Below are positions 7,877 to 15,131 of a stretch of DNA of 64,000 bases, piece by piece. The notes below the pieces were generated by a model. The model was not told where the DNA came from. It ran no database searches and was given only the letters and a program-made list of their open reading frames with translations. A program made the position numbers and the translations under genes. The stretch is from [Zimmermannella] alba NBRC 15616 (GTDB taxonomy: Bacteria; Actinomycetota; Actinomycetes; Actinomycetales; Microbacteriaceae), in contig NZ_BCSO01000005.1 in the NCBI RefSeq assembly GCF_001570905.1, positions 54,346 through 118,345 of the forward strand, written 5' to 3'. Numbering within the stretch: the stretch's first letter is position 1; every line of letters begins with the position of its first letter.

Positions 7877-9889
7877 CTAGAACTCGAGGCTCGACTGCAG
7901 CGTGATCTTCGAACCGCGCGGCTGCTTCGTGTTTGCGCCCGGGTTCTGGCTCGTCACCTTCGTCTTCTCGATGAAGCTTGCCGGGACATTGTGCTGCACC
8001 TCAAAGCCAGCATCCTCGAGCGCCTTCACGGCATCCTTCGTTGTCTTACCGACAACATTCGGAACCTGCACGAGGTCCTGACCCTTCGACACCACGACAT
8101 TGACGGTGTCGCCCGGCTTCATCGGATTCGCCGAGTTCGACGCCGAGATGATGTGTCCGGCGGGAACCGTGTCGGAGAACTCTTCACCCGAGGACTGCAC
8201 CTTGAGGCCAGCTTCCTCGAGGGTCTTCGTCGCTTCGTCGAGCGTCTTGCCGAGGACATCCGGCACCGGACCGAGCGAAATCACGAGCCGGATGGGGGAC
8301 TGCTCCGCCATCTGCGTGGGAAGCTGCTGCCCGCTCTCATCCGTGGCTCGGATGACAGTGTCCGTTGGCTGCGAGGAGAACTCCTTGATATCAGTGCCCT
8401 CGTCATAGCGGAAGCGGGACTCCGTAATGGTCTTGATCGCGGTGTCACGTGCGAGTCCCTGCAGTGCAGGCACCGTGAGATTCTCCGGGCCCGCCGAGAC
8501 CATGAGTGAAATGGGCGTCTCGGGGGCGAGGCTCTGGCCAGGGCCCGGATCCATCTTCATGACGGTGCCCTTCGCGACCTCAAGCGAAAACTCTTCGGTG
8601 ACGTTGCCCACGACAAACCCTTGCGCCTGGATCTGCTGCTCGGCGGCAGCTTGATCCATCCCGACGACATCCGGGGTGGTCTTGTATGAGCCAGGGCCAA
8701 GAAGGAGCCACCAGCCGCCGACGGCGCCGATCAAGAACAGCACCGAGAGGATGGAGACGATGATCGGCCATTTCGCGCGGCGCTTCGTCGTCGTCCCGAC
8801 CGGGGAGAGCTCGGCCTGCCCCGTGTACATGGGCTGCACCTGGTCGGCAGCCGCGTAGTTCACCGGCTCGTCAAAGAGTGTCGTGATGGGGTCGAGGTCG
8901 CGCTCGGTGACGGCATCATTCGGCGTGTATCCGTAGCCCACTTCGGCGCCGTCGTCGCTTGAGACGACCAGTTGGTCACGCTCGACACCGGTCGGCGCGA
9001 CCGCGAGTCGGCTGTCGAGCGGCGCGGTCGGAACACCGCCGGCTGCGGCAAGTTCCTGCTCTGCCTGACGCAGCGCCACAAGCATGGCGCCCGCATCGGC
9101 CGGGCGAGCCTCAGGATCGCGCTCGGTCGCCCAGAGGACGAGGTCATCGAGCTGACTCGGGACGCCCTCATGGATGCGGCTCGGTGCCGGCACATCGTCA
9201 TTCGCGTGGCGGAACGCGATGTTCACGGGCTGGTCACCGCTGTACGGCTGCTCGCCCGTGAGCATCTCGTACATCATGATGCCAAGAGAGTAGATGTCGC
9301 TGCGGATGTCAGCAGTGCCCTGCGTGACGAGCTCAGGGGAGAGGTACGCGATCGTGCCAAGCAGCACCTGGCCACTCGCGGTGTTCGCGCTCGCAGCACG
9401 AGCAAGACCAAAGTCCGAGAGTTTGATGCGGCCGTCATCAGCGAGGAGAACGTTTTCGGGCTTCAAATCGCGGTGAACGATGCCGATCTTGTGCGCGGCC
9501 TGGAGGCCCGCGAGCACCGCATCCATGACGTCGATCGTCTGCTCTGGTGTGAGTCGGTGGTGATCGTGCAGGAGGTCGCGCAGCGTGATACCCGGTACGT
9601 ACTCCATGACGATGTAGGCGAGTCCGCGATCTTCGCCCTGGTCGTAGACATTGACAACGTTCGGGTGAGCAAGCTTCGCCGCGGCGCGTGCTTCCTGGAT
9701 GAAGCGGGCGCGGAAGGCGTCGTCGGCTGCGAGATGATCATGCATGATCTTGATCGCAACGCGACGCTCGAGTCGCAGGTCGGTCGCAACGTACACGGTG
9801 GCCATGCCGCCACGGGCGATCATCGAGCGCACCTGGTAGCGGCCGTCGATCATACGGCCGATCAGCTCATCTGGGTTCGCGGGACTCAC
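7877..9889 (-). CDS. pknL: PASTA-domain Ser/Thr protein kinase at the pknL locus
   Basis: A 670-residue membrane kinase. The cytoplasmic kinase domain (about 10-275) has the glycine loop ARGGMATVY, catalytic Lys47 in VAIKI, HRDLKPENV with Asp141, DFG at 159 and SPELV at the APE position. A Thr/Pro-rich juxtamembrane linker leads to one membrane span (about 374-396), then four extracellular PASTA repeats (from about 402 to the end) that in relatives bind peptidoglycan fragments or lipid II. The start is GTG 9889 because a TAGTCT hexamer ends 6 bp upstream (leaderless signal); a TTG two codons earlier is less likely. The neighbour set (LysM protein, Rv2175c-like protein, prenyl synthase, aroG) corresponds to the M. 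tuberculosis pknL locus, although PknL itself is known to lack PASTA repeats. Likely role: phosphorylation control of cell-wall growth. Confidence 0.92.
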   Translation of the reverse strand: MSPANPDELIGRMIDGRYQVRSMIARGGMATVYVATDLRLERRVAIKIMHDHLAADDAFRARFIQEARAAAKLAHPNVVNVYDQGEDRGLAYIVMEYVPGITLRDLLHDHHRLTPEQTIDVMDAVLAGLQAAHKIGIVHRDLKPENVLLADDGRIKLSDFGLARAASANTASGQVLLGTIAYLSPELVTQGTADIRSDIYSLGIMMYEMLTGEQPYSGDQPVNIAFRHANDDVPAPSRIHEGVPSQLDDLVLWATERDPEARPADAGAMLVALRQAEQELAAAGGVPTAPLDSRLAVAPTGVERDQLVVSSDDGAEVGYGYTPNDAVTERDLDPITTLFDEPVNYAAADQVQPMYTGQAELSPVGTTTKRRAKWPIIVSILSVLFLIGAVGGWWLLLGPGSYKTTPDVVGMDQAAAEQQIQAQGFVVGNVTEEFSLEVAKGTVMKMDPGPGQSLAPETPISLMVSAGPENLTVPALQGLARDTAIKTITESRFRYDEGTDIKEFSSQPTDTVIRATDESGQQLPTQMAEQSPIRLVISLGPVPDVLGKTLDEATKTLEEAGLKVQSSGEEFSDTVPAGHIISASNSANPMKPGDTVNVVVSKGQDLVQVPNVVGKTTKDAVKALEDAGFEVQHNVPASFIEKTKVTSQNPGANTKQPRGSKITLQSSLEF

Positions 9890-9895
9890 GCGCAA

Positions 9896-9901
9896 AGACT
9901 A
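9896..9901 (-). promoter_or_regulatory. Leaderless -10 element for the PASTA kinase gene
   Basis: TAGTCT on the minus strand, then six bases, then GTG (9889-9887). The spacing puts the transcription start on the start codon. Confidence 0.6.
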
Positions 9902-9953
9902 ACGAGTGAGAGCGGCGCGTGCGGGGCGAAACTCCGAGGGTTTCGGACAGTGT

Positions 9954-10460
9954 TCATGCGGCGCGTGCCTCTTCGTGCCGCGGAATTTCGCCGGTGTCAG
10001 CGGGATGGAGCGTGCTCGGCATGACCACAGACATCCCCGGAACGATGAAGGACTCGTCTGCAAGACCATTCGCTCGGAGGACGAGTTCGGGTGTTGCTCC
10101 GAAGTGAGCAGCCAGGGATTCGAGCGTGTCCTCGTCACGAACGATGTGCTTTGTGATGGAGACGTCGGCGCCTGTGGAAGTTGCATTCGTGCGCTCACGC
10201 TGGGGCGGGATGACAATCTGCATGCCAGGTGAGAGGCGAGCACGGAAGCCGAGACCGTTGGCCACGACGAGGTCAGCCATCGAAATGCCGTGACGTGCCG
10301 CGAACTCTGACGGCGACTCCTCGCGCTCGATCGTCACGGTCGGCGCTGGGGCAGGCTCGGCGCTCGAACTTGCAGGGGAGGCCGCGAATGCTCGGACGTT
10401 GCGGAGGAGGCCCGTCAGCGCGTCGACAAGGTTGCGAGATGAGATCGCTGCCTGAGTCAC
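9954..10460 (-). CDS. LysM peptidoglycan-binding domain protein
   Basis: A 168-residue protein with two LysM-like modules: one around residues 47-84 (SPSEFAARHGISMADLVVAN, then LSPGMQIVIP) and one around 110-150 (VRDEDTLESLAAHFGATPEL, then VPGMSVVMP). LysM domains bind N-acetylglucosamine in peptidoglycan. The GTG at 10460 is chosen because GGAAGG lies 8 bp upstream; the open frame extends further but with no other start signal. No classical signal peptide is seen, so export is uncertain. It sits just upstream of the PASTA kinase gene on the same strand, suggesting joint function in sensing the wall. Confidence 0.7.
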   Translation of the reverse strand: MTQAAISSRNLVDALTGLLRNVRAFAASPASSSAEPAPAPTVTIEREESPSEFAARHGISMADLVVANGLGFRARLSPGMQIVIPPQRERTNATSTGADVSITKHIVRDEDTLESLAAHFGATPELVLRANGLADESFIVPGMSVVMPSTLHPADTGEIPRHEEARAA

Positions 10461-10596
10461 GCTGCGCCTTCCGGTGTGGGGCTCGTGTTGCTGTTGTGGC
10501 AATTGTGGCGTGTGGGTCTGATGTGACAGTGCGCGCAACGCGGGGATGAGGGATCACTCAGGCAACAACTTGGTTACGGCGCCGCGAAACATCTGA

Positions 10597-10602
10597 CAGC
10601 AT
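10597..10602 (+). promoter_or_regulatory. Possible leaderless -10 for the Rv2175c-like gene
   Basis: CAGCAT followed by six bases and GTG 10609. It departs from TANNNT at its first base, so it is weaker than the other examples. Confidence 0.35.
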
Positions 10603-10608
10603 GGTGAG

Positions 10609-10953
10609 GTGACGAATGTGCTCGACTCACTGAATTGGCTCACGCTTCGTGAGGTGGCAGATCTGCTTGGCCTTCCGCAGGGCAAGGTGCGCCGCCTGGT
10701 GGAGGAACACTCGCTGCTTGGCATGAAGCGTGGGCGTGACTACTGCATCCCGGCAGACTTTCTCTTGCACGACGAACCGCTGGCAGGGCTGCGCGGGACA
10801 CTCATCCTCCTGCTCGATGGTGGCTTCGGCGAGCAGGAAGCCCTCGAATGGCTCTTTAGTGAGGACGAGTCGCTTGGCGAGTCGCCCGTCAGCTCGCTTC
10901 GCCGCGGCCGCAAGACGCAGGTGCGTCACGCGGTTCAGCTCCTCGGTCTCTAG
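10609..10953 (+). CDS. Rv2175c-family DNA-binding protein
   Basis: A 114-residue protein. The N-terminal part LTLREVADLLGLPQGKVRRL (residues about 11-30) is a winged helix-turn-helix; the C-terminal half GLRGTLILLLDGGFGEQEAL-EWLF matches the Rv2175c C-terminal domain. In M. tuberculosis Rv2175c is a DNA-binding protein phosphorylated by the adjacent kinase PknL, which lowers its DNA affinity. Its position divergent from a kinase and LysM gene here supports the same pairing. The start GTG lacks a ribosome site, consistent with a leaderless message. DNA targets are unknown. Confidence 0.85.
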   Translation: MTNVLDSLNWLTLREVADLLGLPQGKVRRLVEEHSLLGMKRGRDYCIPADFLLHDEPLAGLRGTLILLLDGGFGEQEALEWLFSEDESLGESPVSSLRRGRKTQVRHAVQLLGL

Positions 10954-10995
10954 CGCCATCGCACGCGTCGCTTGGCGGGGTGCTGCCGTGCGCGC

Positions 10996-12090
10996 CTAGA
11001 CGTGTCGACGTGCGGTGCGCTCCGCGAGGCGCATGAGCAGCTCGTGTGACTGCTCGTCGAGCTCGGCTGCCTCGAGCTTCTCGTGTGCCTCGCTGAGCAG
11101 GCGTTCGATCTCACGCTCGACGTACTCAAATGCGCCGAGCGTCTCGAGCTTGTTGATCATCTCGTGCACCTCGGCTTCGCTGAGCCCAGGGTGTCCGAGG
11201 CGCGCCTCGAACCATGCGCGCCCCTCGGCGTCGCTCGCCTCCATCGCATGCGCGATGAGAACAGTCCGCTTGCCCTCGCGAAGATCGTCACCGGCAGGCT
11301 TCCCGGTGACTGCTGAGTCACCGGTGACTCCGAGGATGTCATCGCGGAACTGGAATGCGAGACCGAGTGGCAGGCCAAAAGCCCGGATGCGTTCGACGTG
11401 CTCGTCATCGGCTCCCGCGAGAAGTGCACCGAGCACGAGCGGTGACTCCACGCTGTAGCGGGCCGACTTCGCGGTCGCGACGCGACGGGCGCGAGTGTCC
11501 AGTTCCGCGACAGGAACCGTCGGCCAGGCCACTTCTTCGACAAGGTCGAGGTACTGACCTGCGGCAACCTCGGCGCGCATGCGACGAAACTCTTCGCGCG
11601 CGCGACGTCCGGCCTCGGGGGAGACTGCGGCGAGCGTTGCCTCGATGAAGCACTCATCGCTCCACACGAGGAGGAGGTCGCCAAAGATGATGGCCGCGCT
11701 CTCACCGAAGTGCTCGGCATCAGAGGCCCAGCCGAGGCCGCGGTGCTGCGCTTCAAAGTGACGGTGGCTTGACGGGGCGCCACGACGTGTATCCGAGCGG
11801 TCGATGACGTCATCGTGTGCGAGTGCGGCAGCGTGGAAGAGTTCGAGAGCTGCGGCAGCTTCGAGCACGCACGTGGGGAAGGTAGTCGAGATCGGGCAGC
11901 GGTGAACGCTTCGGTACCCAGCGGCGAGGAACTCCGCACGAAGTCGCTTGCCACCGCTCAGGAAGCTCGCAGCATGCGTCGTGAGGGATTGCGCGTCCGG
12001 GCCGAGCGGCGCAAATTCGCGTGACTGTGCGTCAACGAGCGACTGGAGTTTCGCGTCGAGCAGTTTCGGGAGAGATACGTCCTGAGCCAC
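10996..12090 (-). CDS. idsA: Polyprenyl (geranylgeranyl-type) diphosphate synthase
   Basis: A 364-residue trans-isoprenyl diphosphate synthase. The first aspartate-rich motif is HDDVIDRSDTR (DDX2-4D near residue 93) and the second is FQFRDDILGV near 240; GGKRLRAEF near residue 47 binds the isopentenyl diphosphate. It condenses isopentenyl diphosphate with allylic diphosphates to give long isoprenoids used for menaquinone or carotenoid precursors; chain length cannot be assigned securely. It begins with GTG 12090, with a TAGGCT six bases upstream. The equivalent M. tuberculosis gene is idsA2 (Rv2173). Confidence 0.9.
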   Translation of the reverse strand: MAQDVSLPKLLDAKLQSLVDAQSREFAPLGPDAQSLTTHAASFLSGGKRLRAEFLAAGYRSVHRCPISTTFPTCVLEAAAALELFHAAALAHDDVIDRSDTRRGAPSSHRHFEAQHRGLGWASDAEHFGESAAIIFGDLLLVWSDECFIEATLAAVSPEAGRRAREEFRRMRAEVAAGQYLDLVEEVAWPTVPVAELDTRARRVATAKSARYSVESPLVLGALLAGADDEHVERIRAFGLPLGLAFQFRDDILGVTGDSAVTGKPAGDDLREGKRTVLIAHAMEASDAEGRAWFEARLGHPGLSEAEVHEMINKLETLGAFEYVEREIERLLSEAHEKLEAAELDEQSHELLMRLAERTARRHV

Positions 12091-12096
12091 GCGCCT

Positions 12097-12102
12097 AGCC
12101 TA
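12097..12102 (-). promoter_or_regulatory. Leaderless -10 element for the polyprenyl synthase gene
   Basis: TAGGCT on the minus strand ends six bases before the GTG start at 12090. Confidence 0.6.
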
Positions 12103-12119
12103 GCCGCGATCCGCTTGCC

Positions 12120-12125
12120 TAGAAT
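12120..12125 (+). promoter_or_regulatory. Candidate -10 element for the DUF3040 gene
   Basis: TAGAAT lies 65 bp upstream of ATG 12191, giving a leader of roughly 55-60 nt. It is divergent from the prenyl synthase promoter, 17 bp away. Confidence 0.45.
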
Positions 12126-12190
12126 GGAGAGAAGGTATCCGTGGACACGTGCGTCCCGGGTCGTTCGATTACCTAGAGCGCGAGGACATC

Positions 12191-12610
12191 ATGGCACTTT
12201 CTGAGCACGAGCAGCGCCTGCTCGATGAGATGGAGCGCCAGCTCTACGCGAACGACGCCGATGTCGTCTCGACTGAGCCTGCCGCTGCACCCTCCATCTC
12301 GACTCGAAGCCTCGTCATCATGTGCCTCGCCGTCGCGGCTGGCATCGCTGTCATCCTGCTCGGTGTTGCGTTGCAGCAACCCATCATTGGTGTGATTGGT
12401 TTCGCTCTCATGGTGTTGGGGGTGGCATCTGTGAGCGCTGGAAAGCCGAAGACGGGGGAGGAGCGCGTCTCGAACCAGGGTTCGCGAAGCTCCGGCCCGG
12501 CCAATACTGGCGCGTCGGCCTCGGGCCGCAGTACCCGCGGCGGCTTTGGCGGTCAGAGCTTCATGGACCAGCTCGACGAGCGATGGGATCGTCGCCGCAG
12601 CGGCATGTAA
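12191..12610 (+). CDS. DUF3040 membrane protein
   Basis: A 139-residue protein starting MALSEHEQRLLDEMERQLYA, the hallmark of the DUF3040 family found next to mraZ in actinobacteria. Two membrane spans (about 38-58 and 62-80) are followed by a Ser/Gly-rich tail ending SFMDQLDERWDRRRSGM. Function is unknown; its fixed location just upstream of the division cluster suggests an envelope role. The ATG at 12191 is chosen over an upstream in-frame start because it begins the conserved MALSEHEQ sequence and has GCGAGG before it. A strong terminator follows. Confidence 0.85.
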   Translation: MALSEHEQRLLDEMERQLYANDADVVSTEPAAAPSISTRSLVIMCLAVAAGIAVILLGVALQQPIIGVIGFALMVLGVASVSAGKPKTGEERVSNQGSRSSGPANTGASASGRSTRGGFGGQSFMDQLDERWDRRRSGM

Positions 12611-12643
12611 GTGATGTGACCTCCCGCAGGTGCGGTTGAGGTG

Positions 12644-12688
12644 AACGGGCGGTGGCCCTGGGATGACCCCAGGGCCACCGCCCGTTTT
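12644..12688 (+). terminator. Intrinsic terminator after the DUF3040 gene
   Basis: A 19-bp perfect stem (12644-12662 with 12668-12686) encloses a 5-nt loop and runs into TTTT (12685-12688). It isolates the division cluster from upstream transcription. Confidence 0.9.
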
Positions 12689-12747
12689 CGCGTGCTGGTG
12701 GGTGTCCACGGTTGACCCACCTGGCCGTGATCTGTTGTGAGGTGTCG

Positions 12748-12982
12748 TCCTCCACATTCCTCCCCGGGTGGGGCATCGGTGGAGGAAATCCTGCCGCCTC
12801 CGCGCCCCGCCATCGTGCCCCAGGGTGCCCGCGACGGGGCGAAATCGGGCCTAAATGGTGGAAAATACCTCCACCTTCCTCCACCCCGCTACTTCCCAAT
12901 AAATTGCGGGGTTTCACAGGAAAAATAGCTCGAAAAAGGCGCAAAACCTAGAACTGGTGGGGAGAAAGGGAGTAAAGTGGAG
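12748..12982 (+). promoter_or_regulatory. mraZ regulatory region with clustered GTGGAG-like (MraZ box) repeats
   Basis: The 412-bp gap before mraZ carries repeated GTGGRG hexamers. Nearest the gene are three at exact 10-nt spacing: GTGGGG 12957-12962, AGGGAG 12967-12972 and GTGGAG 12977-12982. Further up are GTGGGG 12768-12773 and GTGGAG 12779-12784 (11-nt spacing), and on the minus strand two GTGGAG (12870-12875 and 12880-12885, 10-nt spacing) facing a plus-strand GTGGAA at 12859-12864. MraZ is known to bind tandem repeats of this kind with about one helical turn spacing and to autoregulate the cluster. A TAGAAC at 12949-12954 could be the -10, placing the proximal boxes over the transcription start. 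Confidence 0.7.
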
Positions 12983-13022
12983 GTTGTTCGAGGAGGTTGG
13001 CGATGCTGTTGGGAGGGTGCGC

Positions 13023-13454
13023 ATGCTGCTTGGCACGTACACGCCCAAACTCGACGACAAGGGGCGCCTGATCCTTCCGGCCAAGTTCCGTGAGGAACTC
13101 GGCGAAGGGGTCGTGCTCACGCGCGGCCAGGACCGCTGCATCTACGTCTTTTCGAACGCGGAGTTTGAAGAGCTCCACAACCGGATCCGGCAGGCGCCGG
13201 TCACGAGCAAGCAAGCCCGTGACTATCTGCGCCTCCTGCTCTCCGGTGCCCACGCAGAAACCCCCGACAAGCAAATGCGCGTGACAATTCCCGCGCAGCT
13301 GCGCAAGTACGCAGGCCTCAACCGAGAACTCGCCGTCATTGGCGCTGGCTCTCGCGCTGAGATCTGGAGCGCGGCTGCCTGGGAGCAGTACGTGAACGAC
13401 AACGAAGCTGCATTCTCTGAAACCGCCGAGGAGGTGATCCCGGGACTGTTCTAG
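13023..13454 (+). CDS. mraZ: Transcriptional regulator MraZ
   Basis: A 143-residue protein with two SpoVT/AbrB-type half domains: [20 protein letters not shown] (residues 2-21) and [20 protein letters not shown] (about 78-97), each with the DXXGR/K-type DNA-binding loop. MraZ forms ring oligomers and regulates the dcw cluster by binding the repeats in front of its own gene. The start at 13023 gives the canonical MLLGTY N terminus and has GGGAGGG 5 bp upstream; an in-frame extension to 12957 would overlap the operator and is rejected. Confidence 0.95.
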   Translation: MLLGTYTPKLDDKGRLILPAKFREELGEGVVLTRGQDRCIYVFSNAEFEELHNRIRQAPVTSKQARDYLRLLLSGAHAETPDKQMRVTIPAQLRKYAGLNRELAVIGAGSRAEIWSAAAWEQYVNDNEAAFSETAEEVIPGLF

Positions 13455-13579
13455 CCCTGTGCTGTGATGCCCAGCCGCTGTTGCGAACCGACTTCCCCCG
13501 GAGCGCAGCACCCCGAAGTCACTTCCCCGGCCTCGGAAGCGGATGGGAATCAGAACACAGGGACGAACGCGGGACGATC

Positions 13580-14545
13580 ATGCTCCTCGACAAGAACCCT
13601 GCTGAACTCCACGCTCCGGTCCTCCGGGACCGCTGTGTCGAACTCCTCGCCCCGGCGCTCAGTGAGGCCGGCAGCGTCTTCGTCGACGGCACGCTCGGCA
13701 TGGGCGGTCACTCGGAGGCCGTGCTTGAGGCGTGCCCCAACGCGAAGCTCGTCGCCTTCGACCGCGACCGAGACGCGATTTCCCTCGCCGCTCGCCGCCT
13801 CGAACGTTTCGGCGACCGCGTCAACCTCATCCACGCTGTTTACGACGAGCTCGACGAACGGCTCGACGAACTCGGCATCGACGAAATCCACGGCGCACTC
13901 TTCGACCTCGGCGTCTCCTCGCTGCAGCTCGACGAAGCAGAGCGCGGCTTCTCCTACGCCCGCAACGCTCCACTTGACATGCGCATGGACCAGTCGGGTG
14001 GCGAGACCGCTGCCGAGCTCATCGCGCGCCTGTGTGAAGCTGAGCTCCGCGATCTCTTCTACCGCTACGGCGACGAAAAGCTCGCCCCGCGCTACGCCTC
14101 GCACATCTGTAAGGCACGCGACCTGGCTCCGATCACGACGACCGGGCAGCTCGTCGAGATCCTTCAGCAGGCCACCCCAGCGGCAAGGCGCGACGCTGGC
14201 CACCCGGCCAAGCGCGTCTTCCAGGCCCTCCGAATTGCCGTCAACGGTGAACTGGAGGCACTCGAATCGGCCATCCCGCAGGCGCTCGATCGTCTCGCGA
14301 ATGGTGGCCGCATCGTCATCGAGTCGTACCAGTCCCTTGAAGACCGCTTCGTGAAGCGCGAGCTGCAGCGCCGCTCCACCTCGAGCGCCCCGCGCGAGCT
14401 GCCGATGGAACTCCCCGAACACCAGCCCGAATTTGCCCTTCTCGTTCGTGGCGCGGAGCGCGCGAGCGACGAGGAAGCCGAACGCAACCCCCGAGCCATC
14501 CCTGTCCGACTGCGAGCAGCCGAACGAATCCGGAGACACGCATGA
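13580..14545 (+). CDS. rsmH: 16S rRNA (cytosine(1402)-N4)-methyltransferase
   Basis: A 321-residue SAM-dependent methyltransferase (formerly MraW) acting on C1402 of 16S rRNA in the decoding site. Motifs include HAPVLRDRCVELL at the N terminus, the SAM-binding FVDGTLGMGGHSEAVL, FDLGVSSLQLDEAERGFSY, PLDMRMD, and the C-terminal SYQSLEDRFVKREL. The ATG at 13580 gives the normal family length; the open frame runs back to a TTG at 13481 that would add 33 atypical residues. It overlaps ftsL by an ATGA. Confidence 0.94.
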   Translation: MLLDKNPAELHAPVLRDRCVELLAPALSEAGSVFVDGTLGMGGHSEAVLEACPNAKLVAFDRDRDAISLAARRLERFGDRVNLIHAVYDELDERLDELGIDEIHGALFDLGVSSLQLDEAERGFSYARNAPLDMRMDQSGGETAAELIARLCEAELRDLFYRYGDEKLAPRYASHICKARDLAPITTTGQLVEILQQATPAARRDAGHPAKRVFQALRIAVNGELEALESAIPQALDRLANGGRIVIESYQSLEDRFVKRELQRRSTSSAPRELPMELPEHQPEFALLVRGAERASDEEAERNPRAIPVRLRAAERIRRHA

Positions 14546-15105
14546 GCGCCACCGCACGCCTGACGAAGAACGTCCTCGTGCCAGTCCGTGACCTGGCCCG
14601 CCCGCCGCGACTGTCGCTCATGCCGACGCCCGCACGTCGCGGGCTGCCCCGGTGGATGCTCACTGTCGGTGGCGTGATCGGTGCTGTGCTCGTCGCCCAG
14701 CTCTCCCTCACGATTGCCCTCTCGCAGGGGGCCTACGAGACTGATGAGCTCGAGGCGCAGCAGGTGCACCTCCAGCGCACCGAAACGGCGCTGGAAGAGC
14801 AGCTCGCTACCGTTGAGTCGCCGCAAAACCTCACCGCGCAGGCGGGAGCCCTCGGCCTCGCACAGGCAAGCGAGATGCACTCCATCAACGAGAGCACCGG
14901 CCAGGTCACGGTTGTCGGCGGCCCGAACCGTGCGAAGGCGAACCCGCAGCTCGTAGGCAACCAGGCCCTCAACCCCACGCAGCCGAACGCCGCGAACCCG
15001 AACGTTGTGCCGGCTGCTCCGCTCGTCAACGGAGTTTCGTCGCAGGGTGCTGCAGCTGCTCCCGTACCCTCGGTGTCTGAACTCGCCTCGCCGACCACTC
15101 GGTAG
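14542..15105 (+). CDS. ftsL: FtsL-like cell-division membrane protein
   Basis: A 187-residue bitopic protein: basic N terminus, one membrane span (about residues 39-61) and a coiled-coil segment (about 67-100, with regularly spaced Leu/Gln/Glu), then a low-complexity Asn/Pro/Ala-rich tail. This is the layout of FtsL/DivIC proteins, which link FtsQ and FtsI-FtsW in the divisome. Sequence identity to known FtsL is low, as usual; location between rsmH and ftsI decides the call. The long disordered tail (about 100-187) is unusual for FtsL and would lie outside the membrane. Confidence 0.82.
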   Translation: MSATARLTKNVLVPVRDLARPPRLSLMPTPARRGLPRWMLTVGGVIGAVLVAQLSLTIALSQGAYETDELEAQQVHLQRTETALEEQLATVESPQNLTAQAGALGLAQASEMHSINESTGQVTVVGGPNRAKANPQLVGNQALNPTQPNAANPNVVPAAPLVNGVSSQGAAAAPVPSVSELASPTTR

Positions 15106-15131
15106 CACTCATCCCAGGGAAAGGAGCGTCG

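Noticed and set aside
12957..13022. Upstream extension of mraZ from a GTG at 12957
   Set aside because: It would translate the operator repeats; the ATG at 13023 has a strong ribosome site and gives the conserved MLLGTY N terminus.
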